Assembly (NCBI GenBank): GCA_964353635.1
Contig: CAYGVS010000008.1
Coordinates: forward strand, 1-40,095
DNA from: JAPLVB01 sp964353635
GTDB lineage: Archaea > Aenigmatarchaeota > Aenigmatarchaeia > QMZP01
Length of the DNA: 40,095 nt
Direction: 5' to 3'
Shown here: positions 29,585-37,952 of the stretch, piece after piece
Position numbering within the stretch: position 1 is the stretch's first letter
Layout of the letters: every line of letters begins with the position of its first letter
Translations under genes and position numbers: made by a program
Notes under the pieces: generated by a model
Told to the model about the DNA's origin: nothing
What the model saw: only the letters and a program-made list of their open reading frames with translations
Database searches by the model: none

Positions 29585-30136
29585 TTACACCCTGAGCTCG
29601 TACTCCCACCCAGGCCTCCAGGCCTTCTTGTGTCTCCAGTCCTCCTTCACAGCCTGATCCCACGTCTTGTTTTTGAGCAGCACATCCAGGGCCAGTTGGG
29701 GAGCCCTGTGCGCAACAATCGCCACGCTCTTTCCGTGGTATTTTTTCCTAATGTCCTTCAGAAAGCTGCGCATCCTTTTCTCCACATCCATGTAGCTCTC
29801 CCCCTTTGGGAAGGGCTTTTGGATATGCCTGGCGATGAGAGAGTCGACTTTCGCTGATGGGGCTTGGGTGAGCTCCCCATAATCAACTTCTCTCAGCCGC
29901 TTGTCCGTAACTATCTTGGCTGATCCGCCAAAAACAATCTTCGCAGAGTCAGCAGCCCTCTTCAGGTCAGAGCAGAAGACGGCATCGAACTTCTTCCCTT
30001 TCAGAAAGCATTTGAGGTCCATGCACTGCTTCCTTCCTGTCTGGGACAGCTCCGCATCGGACCATCCGGATGCCAGGCCTTTCTCATTATCCACTGTGGT
30101 GCCGTGGACGAAATATGTGATATGGATGGGTTTCAT
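29585..30136 (-). CDS. histidine phosphatase family protein with altered RHG motif
   Basis: A 183-residue protein of the phosphoglycerate-mutase-like fold: the start ITYFVHGTTVDNEKGLASGW, CSDLKRAADSA (second Arg), LREVDYGELTQ (Glu), and SVAIVAHRAPQL (second His). The usual RHG is VHG here: the catalytic His is kept but the first phosphate-binding Arg is Val. It is translated directly after the 30137 gene (TAAATG), as the last gene of the ileS operon. Activity is uncertain because of the missing Arg; a regulatory or weak phosphatase is possible. Confidence 0.8.
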   Translation of the reverse strand: MKPIHITYFVHGTTVDNEKGLASGWSDAELSQTGRKQCMDLKCFLKGKKFDAVFCSDLKRAADSAKIVFGGSAKIVTDKRLREVDYGELTQAPSAKVDSLIARHIQKPFPKGESYMDVEKRMRSFLKDIRKKYHGKSVAIVAHRAPQLALDVLLKNKTWDQAVKEDWRHKKAWRPGWEYELRV

Positions 30137-30544
30137 TTAAACTCCTCGATCATATGCCTCTCTCCAGACAGCATCAGCAAAAGGCTTGAGAACTTCAAAG
30201 ATATTTTCTCCATAATCTGTTTTTAGTTCTTTTTCCACAGCTTTCTTTCCATATTTCCCCATGAGAATGTGAGGCATACTCAAGTCCCCAGACTCCAGAA
30301 TATTACTCATTTCTGCAAAAGTTAGTATTGTGCTTAATGTATTTGTTCTTTCTGCCGCACCATCGGAATGCATTCTGAACAGATTTTTTAGCATCGGATA
30401 TTCATCACTACATTTTCTAAGCCCGTGTTCTAATGCAGCTTCCTCAAAAACATTGTTCTTCTCCTTTAGTAGTATTATACCAAGTACCAATTCTCTCAAG
30501 GTCATTTCAGGAAGCGGATATTTTTCCATAAAATTAATTTCCAA
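30137..30544 (-). CDS. hypothetical protein in the ileS operon
   Basis: A 135-residue helical, acidic, AT-rich protein without known motifs. It sits 14 bases after the deoxyribosyltransferase-like gene and its stop abuts the start of the histidine phosphatase gene, so it is cotranscribed with both. The start could also be the ATG at codon 6 (MEKYPLPEM). Confidence 0.65.
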   Translation of the reverse strand: MEINFMEKYPLPEMTLRELVLGIILLKEKNNVFEEAALEHGLRKCSDEYPMLKNLFRMHSDGAAERTNTLSTILTFAEMSNILESGDLSMPHILMGKYGKKAVEKELKTDYGENIFEVLKPFADAVWREAYDRGV

Positions 30545-30558
30545 CCGGATTCATAAGA

Positions 30559-30972
30559 CTATCTTATCTTCCCCAAATCCCCGTTTATCAAAACTGGCCT
30601 GCATGCCTCTATCTCGGATTTGTAATAAGGTATTTCTGGGACGGGATTGAGCAGGAAAATCTTTTTGTTCAGGACATGAGCAAACCCTATTTCCATGAGG
30701 GTGTTGCCGCCTATATAATTCTTGATTCCTCTTCTGTCATAGTTCAGGACAAGGATAGCATCGCTTTTCTTGATTTTTTCCCAGAAATCGCGAATAGCAT
30801 CTTTCTCATTTTTATGGTATAGTGTGAGATTCTCCTTTTCCTTTTCACTCTTGCCTACATACTCATTGGCAAAGCTAGAAACAAAAACTTTATGTCCAGA
30901 TTCCTCAAGCTGTTTCTTGGCTTCAAGCATTTTTTCAGTGAATACCATGCTCGAACAAATAGCGATTATCAT
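30559..30972 (-). CDS. nucleoside 2-deoxyribosyltransferase-fold protein
   Basis: Residues 1-30 (IIAICSSMVFTEKMLEAKKQ) and 70-110 (KKSDAILVLNYDRRGIKNYI then GGNTLMEIGFAHVLNKKI) match the nucleoside 2-deoxyribosyltransferase fold: a beta strand and helix, the D-A-I-L-V strand, and the GGNTLMEIG helix that bears the catalytic Glu. Small archaeal members of this group (137 residues here) are usually unassigned. It overlaps the ileS stop by four bases (ATGA), second in the operon. Confidence 0.75.
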   Translation of the reverse strand: MIIAICSSMVFTEKMLEAKKQLEESGHKVFVSSFANEYVGKSEKEKENLTLYHKNEKDAIRDFWEKIKKSDAILVLNYDRRGIKNYIGGNTLMEIGFAHVLNKKIFLLNPVPEIPYYKSEIEACRPVLINGDLGKIR

Positions 30973-33900
30973 TTTCCCACTTCAAACCAAATCCTGATTT
31001 TTGAGCCTTCGAACTCCAGGCTTCCCCTCTCTGGACCGAAGGCGGCTTTGCCGCCTTCTTTCGAAGGTTGGAGTTTCCCGAATTCCAGAGAGCCTCCCCC
31101 AACCCCTTCCAGTATCTCGCTTCTGGAACAGTGCAGCTTCTCCTGTGTGGGGGAGTCAGTCTCCAAATGGAGGGAAATCCTTTCCGTGACCTTTAACCCT
31201 GCTTCCTTCCTGAGCATCTGCACCTTGCGGATAAGCTCTCTCACAAGCGCTTCGCTCATCAGCACCTCTCCCAGCGAGAGCTCCCCAAATTCGAATTTCC
31301 TGGGTTCGCCCGGGAGCTTTTTGGTTATGTGGATGTTTCGTACATTTCCCATGTTCTGGATTATATCCTTCAGTGATGAAATCGCGTCTTCTGCCTTTTT
31401 ATCTTTTGGATGTATGTGCACGTCCAGCAATGGCCATTTCAGCTTGACCTGGGCCTCCTGCCTCGCGTAGTTCATGGCCTCTATGAGGGAGTCCACCATC
31501 TTCATGCGCTCCTCGAGTTTCTTGTCAATGAGACTCTTGTCAGGCTTGGGCCACTCAGAAAGATGAACAGACTCTTTGCCGAGAGCCATGTGAATGCTTT
31601 CCGTTATGAAAGGAGCGAACGGAGCGAAAAGCCTCACGACCCTGTCCAGCACGTAAAGCGAGACCGCCTGCGCGGCCTTCTTGTCCCCTCCCTCATACCA
31701 TGGTGAAACGCGGTTGCGGATGAGCTTGATGTACCATCTCGAGAAATCATTGAGCAAGAAATCCACCAGCGCCCTTGTTGCGGTGTTAAGCTTGAACTCC
31801 TCCATATCCTTTGAGATGTTCTCAATAACGGAATTTATCCTGGAGACTATCCACTTGTCTTCCAGGCTCATCTTCACTGGAAGCTCCTTGCCTGGAACAC
31901 CCCCGCCGCAGTAGGTCTCAGTGAAAACATAAGAGTTCCAGAGCACGTTCATGACCCTGTGCAGGTCCTTTGCATTGGCCATGCTGAACTTCTGAGTGTC
32001 CCATGGAGCTGTGTCATAGCAGTAGTAGAGCCTCAGCAGGTCTGAACCAAGAGTGTTCCTGGCCTCCTGCGCATCCACCACATTCCCCAGGGACTTGCTC
32101 ATCTTATCCCCTTTCTCGTCAAGCGTCCAGCCGTTCAGGGATACAGCATGGTACGGGGCCCTGCCAAAGACAGAGAACCCACACACCATGAGGCTGTAGA
32201 ACCATCCTCTTATCTGATCCTGTGACTCGTCCACCATATCCACAGGCCACAACCTTTCGAACAGCTCGCGGTTCTTGAAGGGATATCCCAGCGAAGCCCA
32301 TGGGGCTATGCCAGAATCAAACCATACGTCCATTATGTCCTTCACCCTGCGCATTTTTCCCCCGCACTTGCAGCTTAAGGAAACCTTGTCAACATGGTCC
32401 TTGTGCAGGTCATAGACCTTATGACCAGACAGTTCTTCCAACTCCTTTCTCGAGCCAATGACTTTTCTGGCCCCGCACTTCTCGCATGCCCAGATTGGTA
32501 TTGGTATTCCCCAATACCTCTGCCTGGTTATCGCCCAGTCAGGGGCCTCTGATATCAGGTTCGCGAACCGCTCTCTCCCGAATCCAGGTAGCCAGTTGAC
32601 CTTCTCGTTCGCTTTCAGAATGCTCTCCCTTATCTTCTCTACGGCCAGGAACCACTGCTTGCTCAGCCTGTAAATCAGTGGAGACTTGCACCGCCAGCAA
32701 AGCGGGTATGAGTGCACTATCTTCTCTGCCTTGAGCAGCTTACCTGAGTGCTCCAATGCATGGATTATAAGAGCGTCAGCCTTCTTCACGAAGAACCCCC
32801 CGAACTCCCCTGCCTCTGCAGTGAGCTTGCCTGAGTCATCCACTGGCGATGGCTCTGGAAGGCCGTAATGCCTTCCAAGCCTGTTGTCAACTTCCCCATG
32901 CCCCGGGGCGATGTGCACAAGGCCTGATCCTGTCTCCATGTCCACCACATGGCTGAACTCATCCCTCTCCTCCGTGGCTTTCTTTGCCAGGGTCTTGGAG
33001 GCGACCCTCTTCTTCATGATGGGAATCGAAATTATCACTCTGTGAGCCTTGGGGTTCTTCTCCAGCTCCCTTTGCACAGGCACATCCAGTGCAGGCTCAT
33101 ACCTGAGGCCTTCAAGCCTCTTCCCAGGGAACTTCTCCAGCACAGAATACCCCACTTCCATCTGGTGCAGCATGTCCAGCCTTTTCTCCGCAAGGATGAG
33201 CGTCTCCTCTCCCACGCCCATCCTGACCTTCACATACGTTTCGTCGGGATGCGCAGCTATAGCCACATTTGCAGGAAGCGTCCAGGGGGTGGTGGTCCAC
33301 ACCAGAAGATACTCGCGATGGACAGAAGGTGCTCCGGCACCTTCAATCTTTTTGCTGCTAACAGGAATGTTTGAAGGCGTCTTTTTCTCTGTGTGCAGTG
33401 ACGCCTTCTCTCTCTTAATCGCGAATTTGATGAAAATCGAGGGGTCTTCCATGTTCTTGTAGGAGTCAGTCACCTCATAGCCGGAAAGCACGGTCTCGCA
33501 GTGCGGGCACCAGAAGTTCGGCTTGGTGCCTTCGGCCAGAAGCCCCTTGTCATATATCTGCTTAATGGTCCACCAGCCGCTCTCGAGGTAGTAATCCTTG
33601 TAAGTGAGGTATGGCTCCTGCCATCCCCTCCACGCCCCGAGCTTCTTGTAAAGCCCCATCCACACATGAAGGTTCTGCTCCGCAAGCTCCCTGCAGGCTT
33701 TTATGAAGCCCTCGACACCCAAGGCCTCTATATCCTTCTTGGACTTTATCCCGAGCTGCTTCTCAACTGCGTTCTCTATGGGAAGCCCGGAGCAGTCGAA
33801 GCCGGGCTGAAACCAGACCGCATGGCCCTGCATCCTCTTGAACTTGCCCCACACGTCCTTGTACGTGGTGGTCTTGACATGCCCCACGTGAGGTATCCCG

Positions 33901-34046
33901 TTAACGTAAGGAGGCCCGTCAAGCAGGTAGAACTTCTTCCCGGGCTTGAAATCGACCACTTTCTCAGGGATCTTTTTGTGAGTCCAGTGCTCCTGGACCT
34001 CCTTCTCTATCCTATTGTGGTCGTAAGGGATGTTCATTTTTATCAC
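30969..34046 (-). CDS. ileS: isoleucyl-tRNA synthetase
   Basis: Class I synthetase for tRNA-Ile. GPPYVNGIPHVGHVKT has the HIGH motif (HVGH, 53-56), VWTTTPWTLPANVAIA is the CP1 editing site that removes Val, DKMSKSLGN holds the KMSKS loop (near 650), and CEKCG with CKCGG gives zinc sites. The length of 1025 residues fits the archaeal/eukaryotic-type enzyme. Three palindromic insertions are in frame: two just before the editing strand (33325-33408) and one near the C-terminus (31038-31058). First of four overlapping or adjacent genes. MNIPYDHNRIE from the fourth codon is an alternative start. Confidence 0.97.
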   Translation of the reverse strand: MIKMNIPYDHNRIEKEVQEHWTHKKIPEKVVDFKPGKKFYLLDGPPYVNGIPHVGHVKTTTYKDVWGKFKRMQGHAVWFQPGFDCSGLPIENAVEKQLGIKSKKDIEALGVEGFIKACRELAEQNLHVWMGLYKKLGAWRGWQEPYLTYKDYYLESGWWTIKQIYDKGLLAEGTKPNFWCPHCETVLSGYEVTDSYKNMEDPSIFIKFAIKREKASLHTEKKTPSNIPVSSKKIEGAGAPSVHREYLLVWTTTPWTLPANVAIAAHPDETYVKVRMGVGEETLILAEKRLDMLHQMEVGYSVLEKFPGKRLEGLRYEPALDVPVQRELEKNPKAHRVIISIPIMKKRVASKTLAKKATEERDEFSHVVDMETGSGLVHIAPGHGEVDNRLGRHYGLPEPSPVDDSGKLTAEAGEFGGFFVKKADALIIHALEHSGKLLKAEKIVHSYPLCWRCKSPLIYRLSKQWFLAVEKIRESILKANEKVNWLPGFGRERFANLISEAPDWAITRQRYWGIPIPIWACEKCGARKVIGSRKELEELSGHKVYDLHKDHVDKVSLSCKCGGKMRRVKDIMDVWFDSGIAPWASLGYPFKNRELFERLWPVDMVDESQDQIRGWFYSLMVCGFSVFGRAPYHAVSLNGWTLDEKGDKMSKSLGNVVDAQEARNTLGSDLLRLYYCYDTAPWDTQKFSMANAKDLHRVMNVLWNSYVFTETYCGGGVPGKELPVKMSLEDKWIVSRINSVIENISKDMEEFKLNTATRALVDFLLNDFSRWYIKLIRNRVSPWYEGGDKKAAQAVSLYVLDRVVRLFAPFAPFITESIHMALGKESVHLSEWPKPDKSLIDKKLEERMKMVDSLIEAMNYARQEAQVKLKWPLLDVHIHPKDKKAEDAISSLKDIIQNMGNVRNIHITKKLPGEPRKFEFGELSLGEVLMSEALVRELIRKVQMLRKEAGLKVTERISLHLETDSPTQEKLHCSRSEILEGVGGGSLEFGKLQPSKEGGKAAFGPERGSLEFEGSKIRIWFEVGK
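31038..31058 (-). repeat. palindromic element in frame near the IleRS C-terminus
   Basis: Arms GAAGGCGGC and GCCGCCTTC around TTT, encoding KEGGKAAFG. The peptide GSLEF occurs on both sides (GSLEFGK before, GSLEFEG after), as if a short target segment had been duplicated when the element arrived. Confidence 0.8.
33325..33344 (-). repeat. palindromic element in frame in IleRS, copy 1
   Basis: Arms GAAGGTGC and GCACCTTC around TCCG, a variant arm sequence. It encodes EGAGAPS just before the conserved EYLLVWTTTPW. The closing CCTTC is read as P-S, as in the Kae1 and PolB copies. Confidence 0.75.
33373..33408 (-). repeat. palindromic element in frame in IleRS, copy 2
   Basis: Arms GAAGGCGTC and GACGCCTTC separated by 18 bases instead of four. 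It encodes EKASLHTEKKTPS. Together with copy 1 it adds roughly 30 residues between FIKFAIK and EYLLVW that I do not expect in the family. Confidence 0.75.
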
Positions 34047-34130
34047 TTAGTTAATTGGTAGATAAGAATATAGAGCGCTGGTAATTAAAGGCTTTTATTT
34101 CTTTCGGACAAGATTAAGAAGGTGACATTA

Positions 34131-34508
34131 ATGCAGGAACCTTTGGATAAGTCTCCCAAGAAAAGACTTCTCATATATGGTCTTACTGGTTTATTGAGTC
34201 TTGTTGGCATAGATTATGCTGGTAGGATATACGATATGCCTGCACCAGAGGTCCGCATAATGGAACTCGATGGTATTGGAAAGGCCGACCTCGTTGTGGA
34301 AGAATACATCCACATCTTTCTTCCCATCAAAAACAGGAATTTCTATATCGCGCAAGAGGACGGCTCATTCAAACATACTGACCAGATACTTTACAGTGAA
34401 ACTGAAAAGCTGAGGAACGAACAAAAAAACCAAATGGATTCTTTGGTAAAGAAACATAAAAAACAAATAGAAGAATTCAATAAGAAGCTAAATGCTTTTG
34501 GCAAATAG
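34131..34508 (+). CDS. hypothetical protein with one membrane segment and a coiled coil
   Basis: I chose the ATG at 34131, 8 bases after GAAGGTG; a GTG at 34122 is inside that ribosome site. Residues about 12-30 are a membrane helix (RLLIYGLTGLLSLVGIDYAG). A short domain follows (VVEEYIHIFLPIKNRNFYIA), then a Lys/Glu-rich coiled coil (about 85-125). No known family. It is divergent from ileS. Confidence 0.65.
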   Translation: MQEPLDKSPKKRLLIYGLTGLLSLVGIDYAGRIYDMPAPEVRIMELDGIGKADLVVEEYIHIFLPIKNRNFYIAQEDGSFKHTDQILYSETEKLRNEQKNQMDSLVKKHKKQIEEFNKKLNAFGK

Positions 34509-34518
34509 ATTTTGATCC

Positions 34519-35367
34519 TCAAACAATCCCTACCTGCTCCTTCTTCTCCAGTATTATCTCAGGCTTGCCATTGTAATCCTTTATCAGCCCCGTCACCCTC
34601 ACAGTCTTCCCTTCATAATAATCCTCAGGCTTCGCAGGGAACATGCCAAGGTCTGAGGAGAATATCACAGCAGTGAAGCAGTGGTTGGGATATGCTGACC
34701 CGAAGTTCAGGAATATGGTATTAGTCTTGCTCCTTGTCCCCTGGATCACCTTCCCCTGCACAGTCTTCTCCTGACCTATGTAATCCCCGGTCTGGCACGC
34801 CTCTATCACTCCAGCAGGAAGCGCAGGCGCAACTGCAGTCTGGGTTGCCGGAGCGTTTTCTTTTGCAGGAGCATAAGTCGCCCCTCCCCATTTGCATCCT
34901 ATCCTGTTCGCCTTCGCATAGCCTTCGGCCTGCGCAATCTCATCTCTGTACAGCCCCTTGCTTTCCGGGAACCTCGCGACAGCCAGCCCCTCAGCCACCA
35001 TCTGCAGGTTCACATTGCTACCGTTCAGGAAAATATATCGCAAAAACCTTCCGTACTGGTCCTTATCCTCCGTATCCTTCTCCAGGTAGACCTCCCTCCC
35101 AAGCAAAAGCTCCTCTATCCTCTTCTTGGCAGGAGTGTAGCAGGGGTAACCCTTCTCATCACTGTCCATGCCGAGAAGCCTTATGGTGTCCCCTCCCTCC
35201 ACTATCACGGTGTCCCCGTCTATTATCTTTGTCACTGTCTTTGGCCCCTCCAAGCTACGCGAGGAGATTATATTTCCAGTAGGGACAGAGGATAGCCCGA
35301 GATAGACAAAAGCAAACCCTACTATAAGTACGGCTGCCACAAGAACGAAAAACTTTGCCCGCGGCAT
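34519..35367 (-). CDS. anchored thermonuclease (SNase) with OB-fold domain
   Basis: The N-terminal helix (FFVLVAAVLIVGFAFVYLGL) anchors or exports the protein. Residues 40-160 are a staphylococcal-nuclease domain: KIIDGDTVIV (Asp), IRLLGMDSDE (Arg and Glu) and YGRFLRYIF (second Arg) supply the Ca-dependent active site. Residues about 190-280 look like an OB fold (KTVQGKVIQGTRSKTNTIFL then GKTVRVTGLIKDYNGKPEII). An Ala/Pro/Thr linker joins the two. A likely role is breakdown of external nucleic acid for nucleotide salvage, which would suit a reduced, host-associated archaeon; that is inference. Confidence 0.9.
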   Translation of the reverse strand: MPRAKFFVLVAAVLIVGFAFVYLGLSSVPTGNIISSRSLEGPKTVTKIIDGDTVIVEGGDTIRLLGMDSDEKGYPCYTPAKKRIEELLLGREVYLEKDTEDKDQYGRFLRYIFLNGSNVNLQMVAEGLAVARFPESKGLYRDEIAQAEGYAKANRIGCKWGGATYAPAKENAPATQTAVAPALPAGVIEACQTGDYIGQEKTVQGKVIQGTRSKTNTIFLNFGSAYPNHCFTAVIFSSDLGMFPAKPEDYYEGKTVRVTGLIKDYNGKPEIILEKKEQVGIV

Positions 35368-35403
35368 GAATATTTCTATAATTACTTTACTTAATAATCT
35401 GCC

Positions 35404-35838
35404 TCAGGGCGCGGTATATTTTTTTCTCATGTTGCCCAGGTAGGATTCAATTTTATCATAAAGGATTCTCTGAAGACCCGTTACAGGATTATCTATCAGG
35501 AACGGTATTCCGTCATCATTAAATACAACCCCCACAAGATGTCTGCCTTTCACGTGGCCGCCATAGATATCCATCTTGTAATTGCTGGTCGGCCCTCTAA
35601 CCTTTGCATCCGGATAAATCCATGCAAGGCTTTGCTTCATGGCTTCAATCTCCCCTGTCAAATCCTTTGGCCGCATCCATTCTTCATACTGTCTTTCATC
35701 AGGAGTCATTTCCCTCTCCGGCAGTTTAGATGCTTCCTCTATCGCCTCTTTAAACAATTCCGGAAACGCGTTTTTCAATTCCCTTGCCTCTTCAAGGCTA
35801 ACGTCAATCAGCCGGTTCCCGCGCGATTCACTGACCAT
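35404..35838 (-). CDS. hypothetical protein
   Basis: I chose the ATG at 35838 (144 residues) because a TATA-like TTTAAAG at 35860-35866 lies about 25 bases upstream; ATGs at 35880 and 35916 would read through it. The protein is acidic, helical in its first half (LEEARELKNAFPELFKEAIE) and beta-rich in its second (KMDIYGGHVKGRHLVGVVFN). No known family. It is divergent from Kae1, so the two promoters sit back to back in under 90 bases. Confidence 0.65.
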   Translation of the reverse strand: MVSESRGNRLIDVSLEEARELKNAFPELFKEAIEEASKLPEREMTPDERQYEEWMRPKDLTGEIEAMKQSLAWIYPDAKVRGPTSNYKMDIYGGHVKGRHLVGVVFNDDGIPFLIDNPVTGLQRILYDKIESYLGNMRKKYTAP

Positions 35839-35925
35839 ACATCTAGAGTTAAACCAAACTTTAAATGGTAGACCGCTCATTTGCTGCCAGCTGTTTTTTT
35901 TATATCCGCAATTCAAGTGAAAGCC

Positions 35926-37047
35926 ATGTACTGCCTTGGCATAGAATCAACAGCTCACACATTCGGGATTGGTATAGTCTCGCATACTAGGAAAAAAAGC
36001 GCGAAAGGCTCCCCGGCCGCGGAGAAATACGAAACCAAAATCCTCGCCAACGTGTGGGACATGTACAAGCCTCCAGGAGGCTGGGGGATAAAGCCCCAGG
36101 AGGCTGCCAAGCACCACAGGGAATTCGCTCCCATCATCCTCCAGAAAACACTCTCCCAGGCCAAGCTTTCCCTTAAAGACATAGACCTTGTTGCTTTCTC
36201 CCAAGGTCCCGGCCTTCCTCCATGCCTGAAGGAAGGCCTGAAATTCGCGAAATCCATTAGCAGGAAGGCGGCGAAGCCTGTTTCGATAGGAAGGCGTCAA
36301 GAGACGCCTTCATTCCAAAAGGTTGCTGCAAATCATGCCAATAGGATTTCAAGCCCTTTAATCGGGGTGAACCACTGCATAGCCCATGTGGAGATAGGCA
36401 AGCTCTGCGCAGAGGTGAAAGACCCTGTAACCCTGTACGTTTCTGGCGCGAACACCCAGGTCCTAGCTTTTGCAGAAGGAAGATACAGGTGTTTTGGCGA
36501 GACCATGGACATAGGGATTGGTAATGCCCTTGACAAATTCGGAAGGGCAGTGGGTTTGGAATTCCCCGCAGGCCCGGCAATAGAAGGCCTTGCCCTAAGA
36601 GGTGCTTACGTGGAGATGCCCTATGTGGTGAAGGGCATGGACCTTTCCTTCTCCGGGATAATCACGGATGCCATCACGAAATTCAAGGGCAAAGAGCGCC
36701 TGGAGAACCTGTGCTATTCCCTGCAGGAGACCCTTTTCGCCATGCTCACGGAAGTCACGGAGCGCGCCATGGCCCACACAGGGAAAACAGAGCTCCTGCT
36801 CACAGGAGGGGTGGCTGCCAATTCCAGGCTGCAGCAGATGCTGGGGATAATGTGCCTTGAGCGCGGCGCTTCCTTTTACCCTGTCCCCCGCGAATACGCT
36901 GGGGACTGCGGAGCCAACATAGCCTGGACAGGAATACTGGCTTACAAGCACAGACTGAGAAAAAACAAGAGAGGGAATGTTTCAGGAATCCTTCCCAGGC
37001 AGAGGACAGATGACGTGGACGTCAGATGGGTTCGGCACAATGCTTGA
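35926..37047 (+). CDS. kae1: Kae1, tRNA threonylcarbamoyladenosine synthase subunit
   Basis: Transfers the threonylcarbamoyl group to A37 of ANN-decoding tRNAs in the KEOPS complex. MYCLGIESTAHTFGIGIV starts at the ATG at 35926, about 30 bases after a TATA (TTTTTATATCC). AFSQGPGLPPCL, the metal site GVNHCIAHVEIG, YVSGANTQVLAF and LLTGGVAANSRLQ are all present, and RQRTDDVDVRW closes the domain. No Bud32 kinase is fused. Residues about 115-143 (AAKPVSIGRRQETPSFQK onward) replace a linker of a few residues before PLIGVNHC and include a palindromic element. Convergent with the next gene, overlapping by 26 bases. Confidence 0.95.
   Translation: MYCLGIESTAHTFGIGIVSHTRKKSAKGSPAAEKYETKILANVWDMYKPPGGWGIKPQEAAKHHREFAPIILQKTLSQAKLSLKDIDLVAFSQGPGLPPCLKEGLKFAKSISRKAAKPVSIGRRQETPSFQKVAANHANRISSPLIGVNHCIAHVEIGKLCAEVKDPVTLYVSGANTQVLAFAEGRYRCFGETMDIGIGNALDKFGRAVGLEFPAGPAIEGLALRGAYVEMPYVVKGMDLSFSGIITDAITKFKGKERLENLCYSLQETLFAMLTEVTERAMAHTGKTELLLTGGVAANSRLQQMLGIMCLERGASFYPVPREYAGDCGANIAWTGILAYKHRLRKNKRGNVSGILPRQRTDDVDVRWVRHNA
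36290..36311 (+). repeat. palindromic element in frame in Kae1 (type copy)
   Basis: Perfect nine-base arms GAAGGCGTC and GACGCCTTC around AAGA, followed by ATTCC. It encodes GRRQETPSF. A degenerate partner (GGAAGGCGGC, 36263-36272) lies just before it. I use this as the type sequence of the family. Confidence 0.88.
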
Positions 37048-37285
37048 TTTCCACATATTCGCGAATGCCTTTCGAGACTTCCCTGGGAATATCGCAGCCT
37101 TCCTTTGTGTAAACAAACATCACATTCACGCAACCCTCATCAATGGATATTTTTTCGCTCTCGTCTTTGCTTAAAAAGTCTTCCGTGCGATATCCATGCA
37201 AAGCCGAAAAGAACCTTATGCAATCGAGCGGTGTCAGGCCTTTCACATTTATGTGCTCTTTCAAAGCCATTGTATACACAGGCAT
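37022..37285 (-). CDS. hypothetical protein
   Basis: Eighty-seven residues, unrecognised: a mixed alpha/beta small protein with MALKEHINVKGLTPLDCIRF and CVNVMFVYTKEGCDIP. It is the second gene after the membrane protein at 37294 (8-base gap), with GGTGAT before its ATG. Its end overlaps the end of Kae1 on the other strand by 26 bases. Confidence 0.62.
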   Translation of the reverse strand: MPVYTMALKEHINVKGLTPLDCIRFFSALHGYRTEDFLSKDESEKISIDEGCVNVMFVYTKEGCDIPREVSKGIREYVEIKHCAEPI

Positions 37286-37293
37286 CCAATCAC

Positions 37294-37548
37294 CTATCCG
37301 GATTGGCTGTTTATCCTCTCCGAGAAATCCCTTCGTATGTCAAAAATCAGGAACGCAGATCCAATCGCAGCCACAGCGAAGCCTGCTATGAGCATGTAGA
37401 ACTCGGCATGCGCCTCGCTATACTTGTCAATGAGTATGGTAACTGACTTGTGCGGGCTCTGGTATGCGGACATGAAGGTCCACACAAGCATCACGTACAT
37501 CCCGAACAGCCAGAGCACAGTGAACAGCTTTAGCATAGTCCTTTTCAT
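37294..37548 (-). CDS. two-helix membrane protein
   Basis: About 84 residues from the ATG at 37548 (a GTG at 37557 is the alternative). Hydrophobic segments at about 5-28 and 48-68, and a basic end (FDIRRDFSERINSQSG). TATA-like CTTATAAAC near 37577-37585. Probably an operon with 37022-37285; no function visible. Confidence 0.65.
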   Translation of the reverse strand: MKRTMLKLFTVLWLFGMYVMLVWTFMSAYQSPHKSVTILIDKYSEAHAEFYMLIAGFAVAAIGSAFLIFDIRRDFSERINSQSG

Positions 37549-37611
37549 ATTTACCACTTATAAATAGTTAAAATATGGGTTTATAAGGCTTTCGGCCATC
37601 TCGGATGCAGC

Positions 37612-37863
37612 CTATGAGACCCTGAACACCTTGTCCCCTTCCTTCACTATTTCCTGGACCTTCAGGCCTATGGACTGGCCCTTGTGCGCATGGTCAACCG
37701 GCTTCCTGTCTATCTGCATGGAAGATGCAGGCTGCTCTATGGATTTTTCGTGGCCTTCTATGGATATCTGGTCCCCCTCATCCAGGTCCTCGGAAAGCTC
37801 TATAACAGCGACCCCTATCTTGTCAAAGTAGTGCTTCACCTTTCCCACAAGCTTCTTACCCAT
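37612..37863 (-). CDS. EF-Tu domain 2-like protein
   Basis: Eighty-three residues forming one beta barrel like domain 2 of translation GTPases: GKVKHYFDKIGVAVIEL, LDEGDQISIEG, SMQIDRKPVDHAHKGQSIG, then LKVQEIVKEGDKVF. No GTPase domain. Stand-alone archaeal proteins of this type are usually annotated as translation-factor-like. Role unknown. It faces away from FEN1. Confidence 0.82.
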   Translation of the reverse strand: MGKKLVGKVKHYFDKIGVAVIELSEDLDEGDQISIEGHEKSIEQPASSMQIDRKPVDHAHKGQSIGLKVQEIVKEGDKVFRVS

Positions 37864-37952
37864 AACCCACGCTCCTTAACGCATAAGGATTGCAAATGAT
37901 TAATGAAAATTTGGATTCAAGTTATATAAGTTTCATAGCCACAGAATTATTC

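Noticed and set aside
32857..32876. GGAAGGC/GCCTTCC palindrome in IleRS as a family copy
   Set aside because: It encodes the ordinary HYGLPEPSP segment of IleRS with no extra length.
36211..36238. GGCCTTCC/GGAAGGCC palindrome in Kae1 as another family copy
   Set aside because: The residues it encodes (GPGLPPCLKEG) fit the normal Kae1 alignment, so nothing has been inserted here; the symmetry is probably chance codon choice.
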